Assembly: GCA_965660675.1 (NCBI GenBank)
Contig: CBFIAU010000009.1
Location: forward strand, 1-64,000
DNA from: UBA12202 sp002691725
GTDB taxonomy: Bacteria; Pseudomonadota; Alphaproteobacteria; Puniceispirillales; UBA1172
Direction of reading: 5' to 3'
DNA: 64,000 nt
Shown here: positions 53,793 through 62,228 of the stretch, one piece after another
Layout: every line of letters begins with the position of its first letter
Numbering within the stretch: position 1 is the first letter of the stretch
Program-made: the position numbers and the translations under genes
The notes under the pieces: model-generated
What the model was told of the DNA's origin: nothing
Databases searched by the model: none
What the model saw: only the letters and a program-made list of their open reading frames with translations

Positions 53793-55400
53793 TCAGAAAT
53801 CTGTTGGCACACCACCTTCAGCCTTGCGGCGGTTAACATAATCCAGCAATTCATCATGCCTTGCTTGATCAATTGGTGGGGGTGTAAACTCATCCAGAAT
53901 GGCTTTCATGATACCATTTGCCCGTGCTTCTGTGGTCAATCCACCGGCCTCTTGCCAGCTCTCATAATTGCGCCAATCAGACAGGAATGGGGCATAGAAC
54001 GCATCTTTGAAGCGTCTTTGTGTATGTTCTGAGCCGAAAAAGTGACTGCCGGGGCCGACTTCCTTGATCGCATCAAAACCCAGCGCATCATCACTTAGAT
54101 CAAGGTCACGGTTAAGATAGATCATTTGCTGTAACATTTCACAATCCATCACCAATTTCTCAAAACTGGCACATAACCCACCTTCGAGCCAGCCAGCGGC
54201 ATGATAGACCATATTACAATGTCCTGATGAGACTGCGTTAAGTGACGCCATGCTTTCCCAAACCGCTTGCCCGTCAGGATAGTTTGCCGCTGATGCCACC
54301 GAGCCACGCCAAGGCAAGCCATAGCGCCGAGCAAGTTGCCCCGATATTTGCATGGCGCGAATATATTCCGGTGTGCCAAAGGCAGGTGAGCCCGATTTCA
54401 TATCAACATTACTGGTAAATGCCCCATAGATGACAGGGGTTTGCGGGCGCACTAACTGCATCAGAACCAGACCTGCTAAAAACTCAGCATTTTGTTGAAC
54501 GATAGCGCCAGCAACAGTTGCCGGTGCCATCGCCCCTGATAACGTAAATGGGCTGATAACAATCGCCTGACCACGTCTGGCACAACGTATCGCGCCATCA
54601 AGCATGGGCCAGTCATGTTTAAGAGGCGAGGTTGAGTTAATATTGGTGAACATATGCGGCTTTGCTTCAAACTCAGATGAGGTGAGACCGGCGGCAATGC
54701 GGGTCATTTCCATACCATCCTCAATACGGCCACTGCCTAGCGAATAGGCATGAATAACCTTATCTGACAGCGTTAGCATATCATAGAGACAATCCAGATG
54801 CCGAATTGAGGCATGAATATCAACAGGCTCGACCGGATATCCAGCAACAAAATGCAAACAATTAAAATACTGATTTAGCCTGATAAGGTTTTGAAAATCA
54901 GGACGCGAGCCAACCCGGCGACCATGATCAAGGTCACTCACATTCGGCGCAGAGGCAACCGTTGAATAGAGCATATGCTTGCCGCCAACAGGTAACATGC
55001 GCGCTGGATTGCGAGGCGTAATGGTGAATTGAGATGGCGCCAGAGCAACCATTTCCATCACTAAAGCACGATCCATGCGGACATTTTGATTGACAAAATC
55101 AACGTCACATCCCGCTTTCGCAAGAATATCAAGCGCTTCTTCATTGAGGAAAAGGATCCCTATTTCCTCTAACACCCGCATTGACGTATCATGTATCCGT
55201 TGCAAATCCTCACCAGAAATCGGCTCAACAGGCTTATCTGAATAAGATGGCAGTGACCATTCTATCTGATTGATCGCTGAACGTATGGTATCACCCCTAC
55301 CCCCACCCCTCTCAGAACTTCGGCCAGAACTTCGGCCTGTTCGTTTGCGTCTGCTATCGCCGCTAATAGCAGTCTTAGTAGTGTTAGAATATTCAGTCAT
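53793..55400 (-). CDS. MttB-family (trimethylamine:corrinoid-type) methyltransferase, non-pyrrolysine
   Basis: A 535-aa member of the MttB superfamily, which transfers methyl groups from tertiary or quaternary amines to a corrinoid protein. The TIM-barrel signatures AGYPVEPVDIHASIRHLD (about residues 187-204), TLSGAMAPATVAGAI (about 277-291) and YHAAGWLEGGLCASFEK (about 412-428) are present. The reading frame has no internal TAG, so it lacks pyrrolysine, like the glycine-betaine methyltransferase MtgB group. The substrate cannot be read from sequence. The N-terminal 40 residues are Arg/Ser/Gly-rich with a duplicated segment. Divergent from cobUTSC, but no corrinoid protein is nearby. Confidence 0.88.
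   Translation of the reverse strand: MTEYSNTTKTAISGDSRRKRTGRSSGRSSERGGGRGDTIRSAINQIEWSLPSYSDKPVEPISGEDLQRIHDTSMRVLEEIGILFLNEEALDILAKAGCDVDFVNQNVRMDRALVMEMVALAPSQFTITPRNPARMLPVGGKHMLYSTVASAPNVSDLDHGRRVGSRPDFQNLIRLNQYFNCLHFVAGYPVEPVDIHASIRHLDCLYDMLTLSDKVIHAYSLGSGRIEDGMEMTRIAAGLTSSEFEAKPHMFTNINSTSPLKHDWPMLDGAIRCARRGQAIVISPFTLSGAMAPATVAGAIVQQNAEFLAGLVLMQLVRPQTPVIYGAFTSNVDMKSGSPAFGTPEYIRAMQISGQLARRYGLPWRGSVASAANYPDGQAVWESMASLNAVSSGHCNMVYHAAGWLEGGLCASFEKLVMDCEMLQQMIYLNRDLDLSDDALGFDAIKEVGPGSHFFGSEHTQRRFKDAFYAPFLSDWRNYESWQEAGGLTTEARANGIMKAILDEFTPPPIDQARHDELLDYVNRRKAEGGVPTDF
55314..55337. repeat. 12-bp tandem duplication in the N-terminal part of mttB
   Basis: Two identical copies of AGAACTTCGGCC, in frame, encoding the repeated GRSS segments in the Arg/Ser/Gly-rich start of the methyltransferase. 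Confidence 0.85.
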
Positions 55401-55556
55401 GGCATTACTCTCAATTCAACGCATCCACGAGAAGCACAATATTGATCTTTATCCTCAACGGAAAATAAAATATTTTGCAACTTATATTTCCAAATCTCTA
55501 TTTCTTTAGAACAAAAAATCATTTATCAATGCAATGAGTTTTTATGAGATGTCACA

Positions 55557-56111
55557 ATGACACAGCAAAGCATTACACAACAAAGCATTACATTGTATCT
55601 TGGCGGCGCCCGTTCAGGCAAGAGCTTGGCGGCAGAACATTGCGCGTTGGCGCTGGCCGCCAATACCGGTCAATTACCCTATTATCTGGCCACTGGACAA
55701 GCCTTTGATGATGAGATGAAAGCGCGCATTGCCCGTCATAAAGACCTGCGCCAAGGGCAATTCCAAACCATCGAAGAACCCATTGATCTTGCCAGGATAA
55801 TCAATTCTCTGGCTAACCATAAAGATAGTAAAAATAGCGTTATTCTGATTGACAGTGTTGGTATCTGGCTGACCAATCTGATGATGGCAGAAAAAGATTG
55901 GTCTGAGCCGTTGGATGCAACCATTGCCGCCATTAAAGACGGCGGTCATCATGCGGTGTTTGTCTCAGACGATGTTGGTGGCGGTATTATTCCGGAAAAT
56001 GCCATGGCACGACAGTTCCGTGACCATATGGGGTCGATTAATCAGAGGTTAGCCAGCGCCGCCAAGCATGTTTCATTTGTCATTGCCGGGATTGAAACAA
56101 AACTTAAATAG
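55557..56111 (+). CDS. cobU: Adenosylcobinamide kinase/phosphate guanylyltransferase
   Basis: Activates adenosylcobinamide to adenosylcobinamide-GDP in the nucleotide-loop stage of cobalamin synthesis. The 184-aa protein has the P-loop LGGARSGKSLAAE (about residues 16-28), the guanylylation His in ARHKDLRQG (about residue 61) and VSDDVGGGIIPENAMAR (about 141-157). The first dozen residues repeat TQQSI twice because of a 15-bp duplication. It is the first gene of cobU-cobT-cobS-cobC. The 156-bp gap upstream shows no recognisable cobalamin riboswitch. Confidence 0.95.
   Translation: MTQQSITQQSITLYLGGARSGKSLAAEHCALALAANTGQLPYYLATGQAFDDEMKARIARHKDLRQGQFQTIEEPIDLARIINSLANHKDSKNSVILIDSVGIWLTNLMMAEKDWSEPLDATIAAIKDGGHHAVFVSDDVGGGIIPENAMARQFRDHMGSINQRLASAAKHVSFVIAGIETKLK
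55560..55589. repeat. 15-bp tandem duplication at the start of cobU
   Basis: Copies ACACAGCAAAGCATT (55560-55574) and ACACAACAAAGCATT (55575-55589) differ at one base; in frame, encoding TQQSI-TQQSI immediately after the initiator Met. Confidence 0.88.
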
Positions 56112-56122
56112 GATTTTTGAAT

Positions 56123-57139
56123 ATGAGCATTACTTACGCAAGCATTGATCGCGTCTCAACCTATATCGCGCAGATGCCGCTCACCGATATCAATATGGTA
56201 GAGGCAGCGGAGCTTCGGCAGGGGCAACTAACAAAACCCCCCGGCTCACTTGGTCGGCTTGAGGAGATAGCGATCTGGCTGGCTGGCTGGCAAGAACAGG
56301 AAAAGCCAGAGATTAATGCGCCGGCATGTTTGATCTTTGCTGGCAATCATGGCATCACCAATAAAGGCGTATCAGCATTTCCATCCGAAGTCACCGAACA
56401 AATGGTGCTAAACTTTCAGCATGGCGGTGCCGCCATCAATCAGCTTTGCAAAACCGCAGGCGCGAGTTTGAATGTCTTTTCGCTATCGCTGGATAAACCA
56501 ACAGCAGATTTTTCTGAACAGCCTGCGATGAGCATTGATGACACGCTGGCGGCAATGCAAATCGGGGCGGATGCTATCCCCGATAATGCTGATCTTATCC
56601 TCCCCGGTGAGATGGGAATTGGCAATACCAGCTCAGCCGCCGCGTTATCGCATCTGGTCTTTGGCGATCAGCCAGCAACATGGACAGGTCGCGGTACTGG
56701 CCTTGATGATGACAGACTGGCGCATAAAACCGCAATCATCAAGCAAGCCGTTGCGCGCATTGGCGACAGACCGCTTGATGCGGTGACGATGCTGTCTGAA
56801 CTTGGCGGCAGAGAGCTGGCCGCTATTGCTGGCTGTGTGCTTGCCGCGCGCTTGCGGCGTATCCCTGTTCTGCTTGACGGATTTATCTCAACGGCGGCTT
56901 GCTTGCCGCTATGGGCTGCCAATGAGCATGCCTTGGATCATTGCCAGATTAGCCATTATTCAAAAGAACCAGGGCATCGCCATGTTATCAACGCCCTTGG
57001 CAAGCCAGCCATTCTTGATCTGGATTTGCGCTTGGGTGAAGCTAGTGGGGCGGCAATTGCCTTGATGATTGTCAAAGCGGCTCTTTGCACTCATAATGGT
57101 ATGGCAACTTTTGCTGAAGCTGGAGTGTCGGATGGATAA
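56123..57139 (+). CDS. cobT: Nicotinate-nucleotide--dimethylbenzimidazole phosphoribosyltransferase
   Basis: Makes alpha-ribazole phosphate, the lower ligand of cobalamin. The 338-aa protein has KPPGSLGRLEEIA (about residues 37-49), FAGNHGITNKGVSAFP (about 74-89), GEMGIGNTSSAAAL (about 161-174) and the catalytic Glu in TFAEAGVSDG at the C-terminus. ATG 56123 with AGGA nine bases upstream is preferred over an in-frame TTG two codons earlier. It overlaps cobS by 8 bp. Confidence 0.96.
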   Translation: MSITYASIDRVSTYIAQMPLTDINMVEAAELRQGQLTKPPGSLGRLEEIAIWLAGWQEQEKPEINAPACLIFAGNHGITNKGVSAFPSEVTEQMVLNFQHGGAAINQLCKTAGASLNVFSLSLDKPTADFSEQPAMSIDDTLAAMQIGADAIPDNADLILPGEMGIGNTSSAAALSHLVFGDQPATWTGRGTGLDDDRLAHKTAIIKQAVARIGDRPLDAVTMLSELGGRELAAIAGCVLAARLRRIPVLLDGFISTAACLPLWAANEHALDHCQISHYSKEPGHRHVINALGKPAILDLDLRLGEASGAAIALMIVKAALCTHNGMATFAEAGVSDG

Positions 57140-57917
57140 CGTCCTTAACACCATAAATATATATTTCAGCCAATATCAGCGTGATCTGCGGATGGCCGCC
57201 ATGATCTTAACGCGATTGCCGGGGGTTGCAGATGAATATCCAGAGCCCAGACCCATCGCCAATAGCTATATGGCGTTCCCGGTGATAGGCGCGTTAGTTG
57301 CTGGCATAGCCGCAATCCCCGCATCGCTCCTTGCCTTAGCCAATATCCCCGATTTAGCGGTTGTCGCTGTCATGCTGGCAGTGGCGGCTATGATCACTGG
57401 CGGAATGCACGAAGACGGTCTGGCCGATATTGCCGACAGTATGGGCGGCTCAGACCCGTCAAAGCGGCTTATGATCATGCGCGATAGCCGCATCGGCGCA
57501 TTTGGCGTCATAGCCTTGGTTCTTGTTATAGCCATTCAACTGGCGTGCCTGACCGCTTTGCTGGCAGATGGCATCACAGTGATGATTGGAGGCTGGCTAG
57601 CCAGCGCAGTATTATCGCGCAGCATGATGGCTTTGCAAGCATGGTCATTTGCGCCACCAGATGACAACGGTTATGCCCATTCCGTGGGCAGACCAGATCA
57701 AACCGTCATGCTCATTAGCTTAGCAACAGGTTTAGTGCTGGCATTAATGCTCAGCGGCTCATTATTGGTATTTATCGCGGCAGGCTTAGCAGGCGTTATC
57801 ACCTATGGCTTTGGCTATCTGCTCATGCAATATATCGGCGGCGTTAATGGCGATGGGCTAGGCGCAACCCAGATGCTAAGTGCAAGCATGATTCTAATGG
57901 TGATGGCCGCCGCATGA
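57132..57917 (+). CDS. cobS: Adenosylcobinamide-GDP ribazoletransferase (cobalamin synthase)
   Basis: Inner-membrane enzyme joining adenosylcobinamide-GDP and alpha-ribazole. The 261-aa protein has about seven hydrophobic segments and the conserved acidic motif GGMHEDGLADIADSMGG (about residues 91-107) followed by MRDSRIGAFG. GGAG lies six bases before ATG 57132; longer frames would run back into cobT. Its stop overlaps the next start by 4 bp. Confidence 0.94.
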   Translation: MDNVLNTINIYFSQYQRDLRMAAMILTRLPGVADEYPEPRPIANSYMAFPVIGALVAGIAAIPASLLALANIPDLAVVAVMLAVAAMITGGMHEDGLADIADSMGGSDPSKRLMIMRDSRIGAFGVIALVLVIAIQLACLTALLADGITVMIGGWLASAVLSRSMMALQAWSFAPPDDNGYAHSVGRPDQTVMLISLATGLVLALMLSGSLLVFIAAGLAGVITYGFGYLLMQYIGGVNGDGLGATQMLSASMILMVMAAA

Positions 57918-58543
57918 CTGACCCTGTTGTGACGCGATTAATCCTGATACGGCATGCCCAAACTCAGTATGACAAATCATGCGTGCCGCCTGAAAATCCG
58001 CCTCTTGATCCTGAAGTCGGCCATGATTACGCCGCCATGCGGTCGGCTATCCCTGATGATTATCGATGGCTGATTAGCCCCCTTAAGCGCTGTCAAGATA
58101 CCGCCAGACTCCTGATCAAGAATGGCGCAAAATTGGCAAGCCAGCAAAATGATGATCGCCTGCGTGAGCAATCATATGGCCAATGGCACGGGCAAAAAAT
58201 AAGCATGTTGTGGGAAAGTGAGCTGGCTCAGCTTGATAAACATAACTGGCATTTCCTGCATCCCAATCACGTTCCGCCTGATGGCGAGAGCTTTGCCCAA
58301 GTCATGACAAGGCTTGCCCCTGTTATTAATGAATATGCTGATCAAAATACCGTGCTAGTCACGCATGGTATGGTGATCCGCGCCTTGCTTGGTCTAGCTC
58401 TTGGGATGACAGCCGATCAGTCTTTGTCAATTAATATCGCTCCATTATCACTTACCGAATTAAGCTATATGAAATCAGGGTCATCAGATGTAGCTGCTAA
58501 TGGCGGCCAATGGCAGTTAAATTATCTCAATCGCGCCTATTGA
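57914..58543 (+). CDS. cobC: Histidine phosphatase, probable alpha-ribazole phosphatase
   Basis: A 209-aa phosphoglycerate-mutase-like phosphatase with the phospho-His motif LIRHAQTQ (about residues 10-17), the conserved Arg in SPLKRCQDTARL, and a second catalytic His in LVTHGMVIRALLG (about 147-159). On its own it could be any histidine phosphatase, but overlap with cobS and the cobUTS context make CobC, which dephosphorylates alpha-ribazole phosphate, the best call. It converges on hpf. Confidence 0.8.
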   Translation: MTDPVVTRLILIRHAQTQYDKSCVPPENPPLDPEVGHDYAAMRSAIPDDYRWLISPLKRCQDTARLLIKNGAKLASQQNDDRLREQSYGQWHGQKISMLWESELAQLDKHNWHFLHPNHVPPDGESFAQVMTRLAPVINEYADQNTVLVTHGMVIRALLGLALGMTADQSLSINIAPLSLTELSYMKSGSSDVAANGGQWQLNYLNRAY

Positions 58544-58557
58544 TCAGCTGATTTGAT

Positions 58558-59172
58558 TTACCGATTACCGCGTGGATCAACCCAGCCAATGCTATTATCA
58601 TTACGCCGATAGATCATATTTAATCCCATATGGCTTTTATTGCGGAACATCATCGCCGACTGACCAGAGATATCAAATCGCATAATTGCTTCTTCAAGTG
58701 ACAGGCTCTGAATTGAGTAATCCATTTCAGCCAGAATGGCAGGTGCGCCGTTCTCACCACCAGTATCCGCATCGGCATCATCTATGCTGGCCGTATCACT
58801 TGCGGGGCTTGTGTCATCCTTATCATAGGATAATACCGTCATCGTTGCCGCCATAAAATCCTGTTCATGGTGATCCTGATGATGGTTTTTTAGTCTTCTT
58901 TTATAACGTCGTAATCGCTTTTCAATATGTTCTGCTGCTATATCCATTGCTTGTTTTGCGTCACCAGCTTTGCCACTTGCCTCCATATCCATGCCTGTGG
59001 TTAAGACAACATATATCTTCACTGCAAATCCGATTGTATCTTTTTCAAGAGTAACTTTGCCAGAAACAGCACGCGGAAAATATTTTGATACCACCGCATC
59101 AAGCTGTGTATTGGCATGATCTTGAAACGCTGAACCTGAGTCCATATTCTTACCAGACACTGTAATTTGCAT
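58558..59172 (-). CDS. hpf: Ribosome hibernation promoting factor, long form
   Basis: Long-type HPF of 204 aa, which blocks the decoding centre and dimerises ribosomes in stationary phase. The N-terminal S30AE domain (about residues 1-108) contains VSGKNMDSGSAFQDHANTQL and the basic end EKRLRRYKRRLKNH. An acidic linker (about 115-145) precedes the C-terminal dimerisation domain with LSLEEAIMRFDISGQSAMMF and NMIYRRNDNSIGWVDP. GGGAG lies before the ATG. Two inverted repeats lie upstream. Confidence 0.94.
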   Translation of the reverse strand: MQITVSGKNMDSGSAFQDHANTQLDAVVSKYFPRAVSGKVTLEKDTIGFAVKIYVVLTTGMDMEASGKAGDAKQAMDIAAEHIEKRLRRYKRRLKNHHQDHHEQDFMAATMTVLSYDKDDTSPASDTASIDDADADTGGENGAPAILAEMDYSIQSLSLEEAIMRFDISGQSAMMFRNKSHMGLNMIYRRNDNSIGWVDPRGNR

Positions 59173-59198
59173 AATCTTCTCCCTTCATATTGATCTTG

Positions 59199-59264
59199 AT
59201 ATCAGCCGTTTTGAGTCAAGTGACATCACAGGCTGATATTCAAATGATCAAATATATTGATCAT
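59199..59264. promoter_or_regulatory. Two inverted repeats upstream of hpf
   Basis: The first pairs ATATCAGCC (59199-59207) with GGCTGATAT (59231-59239) across 23 bases; the second is a perfect palindrome ATGATCAA/TTGATCAT with a five-base centre (59244-59264). They lie 27-92 bases upstream of the hpf start on the minus strand and may be operator or leader elements. No clear sigma-54 or sigma-70 promoter was seen. Confidence 0.4.
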
Positions 59265-59306
59265 GAATTCAAGAGTAATAAGAGTTTGTGCTTAAATTAG
59301 GGCAGA

Positions 59307-59930
59307 TCAGGTAAGTTCTTGCCGCAAGCCGATAGACAAGCGTCCATCAGTCACCTGATCAACAAAATGAAGCGGACGGCCATTATCGCCATCACGGCCA
59401 GCAAAATCAGGGGCGGATAATAGCACCAAATGACCTGGGCTATCATCTATGACCGTGGCACCATTGCCATCGCGGTCATCGCATAAGCAGAGCCGGGATT
59501 GCCCCGCTAGTGTGATAATAATAACAATCTGACGATAGCGCAGACCATCACGGTGGATGCCAATGCCTTTTGATCCAGCAGGATAATCCTGCACAGCTAA
59601 ATCATTAATATGATATGGATTTTTAAGAACAGGATGCTGACAGTTGGTGCTCGCCTGATTGAGCCCTTGCTCAAGCAAATGACATAGCTTTTCCATCGCG
59701 CCTTGGCGCGGCGCCGGAAAGCAGATATGAAAGTCCTGGGTGACAACAATACCCTTATGCGATACCCGATCACGGGCGCGCCGCATGGGTAAAGCCCTGG
59801 CTTCGTTGATCAGGCCTGCCAGCTCATCTTCATCAAAAAACGGAATAGAAAGACCAAGGCAATGCTCTTGCGATAATTCACGCAATGCCTCAGTCAAAAT
59901 ATTAAGCCTATCTTCGGTTAACGCGAACAT
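59307..59930 (-). CDS. 2OG-Fe(II) oxygenase-like protein
   Basis: A 207-aa protein whose C-terminal half fits the double-stranded beta-helix of 2-oxoglutarate/Fe(II) oxygenases: iron ligands in GIGIHRDGLRY (His126, Asp128) and PLHFVDQV (His188), with a likely 2OG-binding Arg in GRLSIGLRQ. The N-terminal third is helical. I cannot assign a substrate or a named subfamily; repair, hydroxylation and halogenation enzymes all share this core. ATG 59930 is preferred over a TTG one codon earlier. It lies between the aminotransferase and hpf on the same strand. Confidence 0.75.
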   Translation of the reverse strand: MFALTEDRLNILTEALRELSQEHCLGLSIPFFDEDELAGLINEARALPMRRARDRVSHKGIVVTQDFHICFPAPRQGAMEKLCHLLEQGLNQASTNCQHPVLKNPYHINDLAVQDYPAGSKGIGIHRDGLRYRQIVIIITLAGQSRLCLCDDRDGNGATVIDDSPGHLVLLSAPDFAGRDGDNGRPLHFVDQVTDGRLSIGLRQELT

Positions 59931-59966
59931 CAACTACTCTAGTCTAAACCTTAAATTAACGCCAAA

Positions 59967-61358
59967 TCAGGTGAGAGAGGCAACCATCTTGTCAACCTCA
60001 GGCATGACACTCTCAATGCGGTCAAACATGATATTAATTTCATCCTCGGTAATGATAAGTGGTGGACAAAAGCCAACCCCGTCAATCGGCAATGCCCGAA
60101 TGATCACACCAGCATCCTGAACCATTTTCATCACCTTGGCGGCGGTTTTATGTGTCGGGTCAGGCTTAATCCGGGTTCCGGGTTCTGCCACAAACTCCGC
60201 CGCCCCGATCAAACCGACACTGCGGGTATGACCAACAGATGCATATTCACCCAAACGCGCCACTCGCTCGGCAAATAATGGCGCTAGCGCACGGACACGA
60301 TTGATGATATCACGCTCCTCCATCAGCTCAAGAGTCCGAAGTGCAACTGCCGCCGGAACTGGATGCGCCGAATAGGTATAGCCATGACCAAACTGCCCAA
60401 GTTTTTCGGCTTGCACAGCCATACCGCTAGCCACTTGATCGGTCACAAGGACAGCGGAAATCGGCAGATATGCCGATGATAACGCCTTCGCACAAGTCAA
60501 AATATCAGGGTTCAGTCCAAATGTTGTTGACCCCCACATATTGCCTGTCCGGCCAAATCCACAAATCACTTCATCGGCAATCAGCAAGATATCATGCTTT
60601 TTCAAAATCGGCTGGAGAGCCGCAAAATAGCCTTCGGGAGGTAAGATCACACCGCCAGCACCCATTAATGGTTCGGCGATAAAAGCACCGATAGTATCAG
60701 CGCCTTCTTCGGCGATCATATCTTCCAGGTCTTGCATACAGCGCTTGACGAAATCGGCTTCGCTCTCACCATCATGGGCTTGCTGAAAGTAATTGGGTGA
60801 GGTCGTATGCTTGGCAAAATCAAGCGGTAAACTAAAGCCTTGTTGCACATAAGCAAGACCAGTCAGGCTGGAAGCCGCCAAGGTCACGCCATGATAGCCG
60901 CCTTTGCGAGCAATAATCTTGCGCTTTTCTGGCTTGCCAATAGCGGCATGATAGTACCAGACCATTTTAATAGCGGTATCATTGGCTTCTGATCCCGAAT
61001 TACAGAAAAACACCTTTTCAAGGCCTTCAGGCGCTATCCCGATTAACTTTTCCGCCAGATTAATGGCTGGATTATGCGTTTTCGCCGTAAAGCTATGGTA
61101 ATATGGCAATTCTTCCATCTGTTTGACGGCGGCTTTGACTAATTCCGGCTCACTAAACCCGAATGACGTGCACCATAACCCTGCCATGCCCTCAACATAA
61201 TCTTTACCGTCATTATCATAAACATAAACGCCTTTGCCCTTATTCAGGATCATGGGGCCTTGTTCAGCTAATTGAGCGGGATTTGTGTAAGGGTGGAAAT
61301 GATATGCAATATCTTTGGCTTCTTGCGAGTTTGGCGCAAATCGTTCTGGTTTATTCAT
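59967..61358 (-). CDS. Class III (omega-amino acid type) aminotransferase
   Basis: PLP-dependent fold-type I aminotransferase of 463 aa, in the omega-amino acid:pyruvate/putrescine transaminase group. It has FFCNSGSEANDTAIKM (about residues 117-132), AFIAEPLMGAGGV (about 224-236), LIADEVICGFGRTG (about 259-272) and the PLP Lys in TCAKALSSAYLPISAV (about residue 290). AGGAGG precedes the ATG. Exact donor (beta-alanine, taurine, diamine or other) is not readable. An SDR gene lies just upstream on the same strand. Confidence 0.92.
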   Translation of the reverse strand: MNKPERFAPNSQEAKDIAYHFHPYTNPAQLAEQGPMILNKGKGVYVYDNDGKDYVEGMAGLWCTSFGFSEPELVKAAVKQMEELPYYHSFTAKTHNPAINLAEKLIGIAPEGLEKVFFCNSGSEANDTAIKMVWYYHAAIGKPEKRKIIARKGGYHGVTLAASSLTGLAYVQQGFSLPLDFAKHTTSPNYFQQAHDGESEADFVKRCMQDLEDMIAEEGADTIGAFIAEPLMGAGGVILPPEGYFAALQPILKKHDILLIADEVICGFGRTGNMWGSTTFGLNPDILTCAKALSSAYLPISAVLVTDQVASGMAVQAEKLGQFGHGYTYSAHPVPAAVALRTLELMEERDIINRVRALAPLFAERVARLGEYASVGHTRSVGLIGAAEFVAEPGTRIKPDPTHKTAAKVMKMVQDAGVIIRALPIDGVGFCPPLIITEDEINIMFDRIESVMPEVDKMVASLT

Positions 61359-61412
61359 TTAACTTCCTCCTAAAACTTATTGGTCTTATGCATATGCTGA
61401 GACGACTTAAAT

Positions 61413-62162
61413 CTAAACATGTTGACCACCATTTATGTGCAATTCTGCACCATTGACGTAGCTTGCCTCATCAGAACATAAGAAGTAAATACTATCTGCC
61501 ACTTCTTTCGTTGTTCCAAGTCTTTTCATCGGAATATTAGGTAAAACAACTTTTTCCGTATCAGCCGATATCATATCGGTTTTAATCTCACCAGGAGCTA
61601 TGGCATTAACGCGCACCCCCATAGAGCCAAAATCATTTGCCATCTCACGGGTGAGTGCGCTTAAAGCGGCTTTCGATGTCGCATATGCTGTGCCTGCAAA
61701 ATCATGAACGCGGCTACCGGCGATTGACGTGACATTGACGATAGTGCCTTTGCCATGTTTTAGCGCATCGGCCAGACCACGCGCTAACATAATCGGGGCA
61801 AAGAAATTAACCTGAAATACCTCATACCAGTCTTCGATAGGTGTCGCTTTACTATCCATGCGGCCACCATCATGGGTTTTGGGTGAAATGGCCGCGTTAT
61901 TGACCAAGGCATTTAAGGGCTTGCCATCAAGCCTTTCAAGAAGCTCAGAAATACCGGCTTCAATGCTCATGCGGTCTGACAAATTAATCTGCAGATGATC
62001 TTCTTCACCGGCTGGCCATGGGCAATCTTCGGGAAAAGCATTGCGCGAACAAGTAATGACGCGCCAGCCTTCCTCAGAAAACCGTTTCACTGTCGCATGA
62101 CCAATTCCACGGCTGGCACCTGTCAGGACAAGCGTTTTTTTATCTTTATCATGATCTGTCAT
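61413..62162 (-). CDS. Short-chain dehydrogenase/reductase
   Basis: Classical SDR of 249 aa, FabG-like in length. NAD(P) motif TGASRGIGHATV (about residues 15-26), NNAAISP (about 86-92), catalytic Ser in VTSIAGSR and YATSKAALSAL (about 157-167). The C-terminal GAELHINGGQHV is the usual SDR end. ATG 62162 is preferred over an adjacent GTG. With the aminotransferase downstream it may serve an amino-alcohol or aldehyde pathway; the substrate is unknown. Confidence 0.92.
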   Translation of the reverse strand: MTDHDKDKKTLVLTGASRGIGHATVKRFSEEGWRVITCSRNAFPEDCPWPAGEEDHLQINLSDRMSIEAGISELLERLDGKPLNALVNNAAISPKTHDGGRMDSKATPIEDWYEVFQVNFFAPIMLARGLADALKHGKGTIVNVTSIAGSRVHDFAGTAYATSKAALSALTREMANDFGSMGVRVNAIAPGEIKTDMISADTEKVVLPNIPMKRLGTTKEVADSIYFLCSDEASYVNGAELHINGGQHV

Positions 62163-62218
62163 CACATCGCATTTAGTGTTGTTTTGTTAGAGAGATTTAT
62201 CTTAATATTACTTTTAAT

Positions 62219-62228
62219 ACCTTAAGGT
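62219..62228. promoter_or_regulatory. 10-bp palindrome in the SDR/GMC divergent region
   Basis: The perfect palindrome ACCTTAAGGT lies between the divergent SDR and GMC genes, flanked by TTAA on both sides (one side offset by a base). It could be an operator shared by both promoters; it is too short to be sure. Confidence 0.25.

Noticed and set aside
53642..53893. An 84-codon N-terminal extension of MgtE
   Set aside because: It overlaps the 3' end of mttB, has no similarity to MgtE N-termini, and ATG 53641 gives the normal protein length.
53793..55400. Pyrrolysine in the MttB-like protein
   Set aside because: The reading frame is open throughout with no in-frame TAG, and no pyl genes are in the window.
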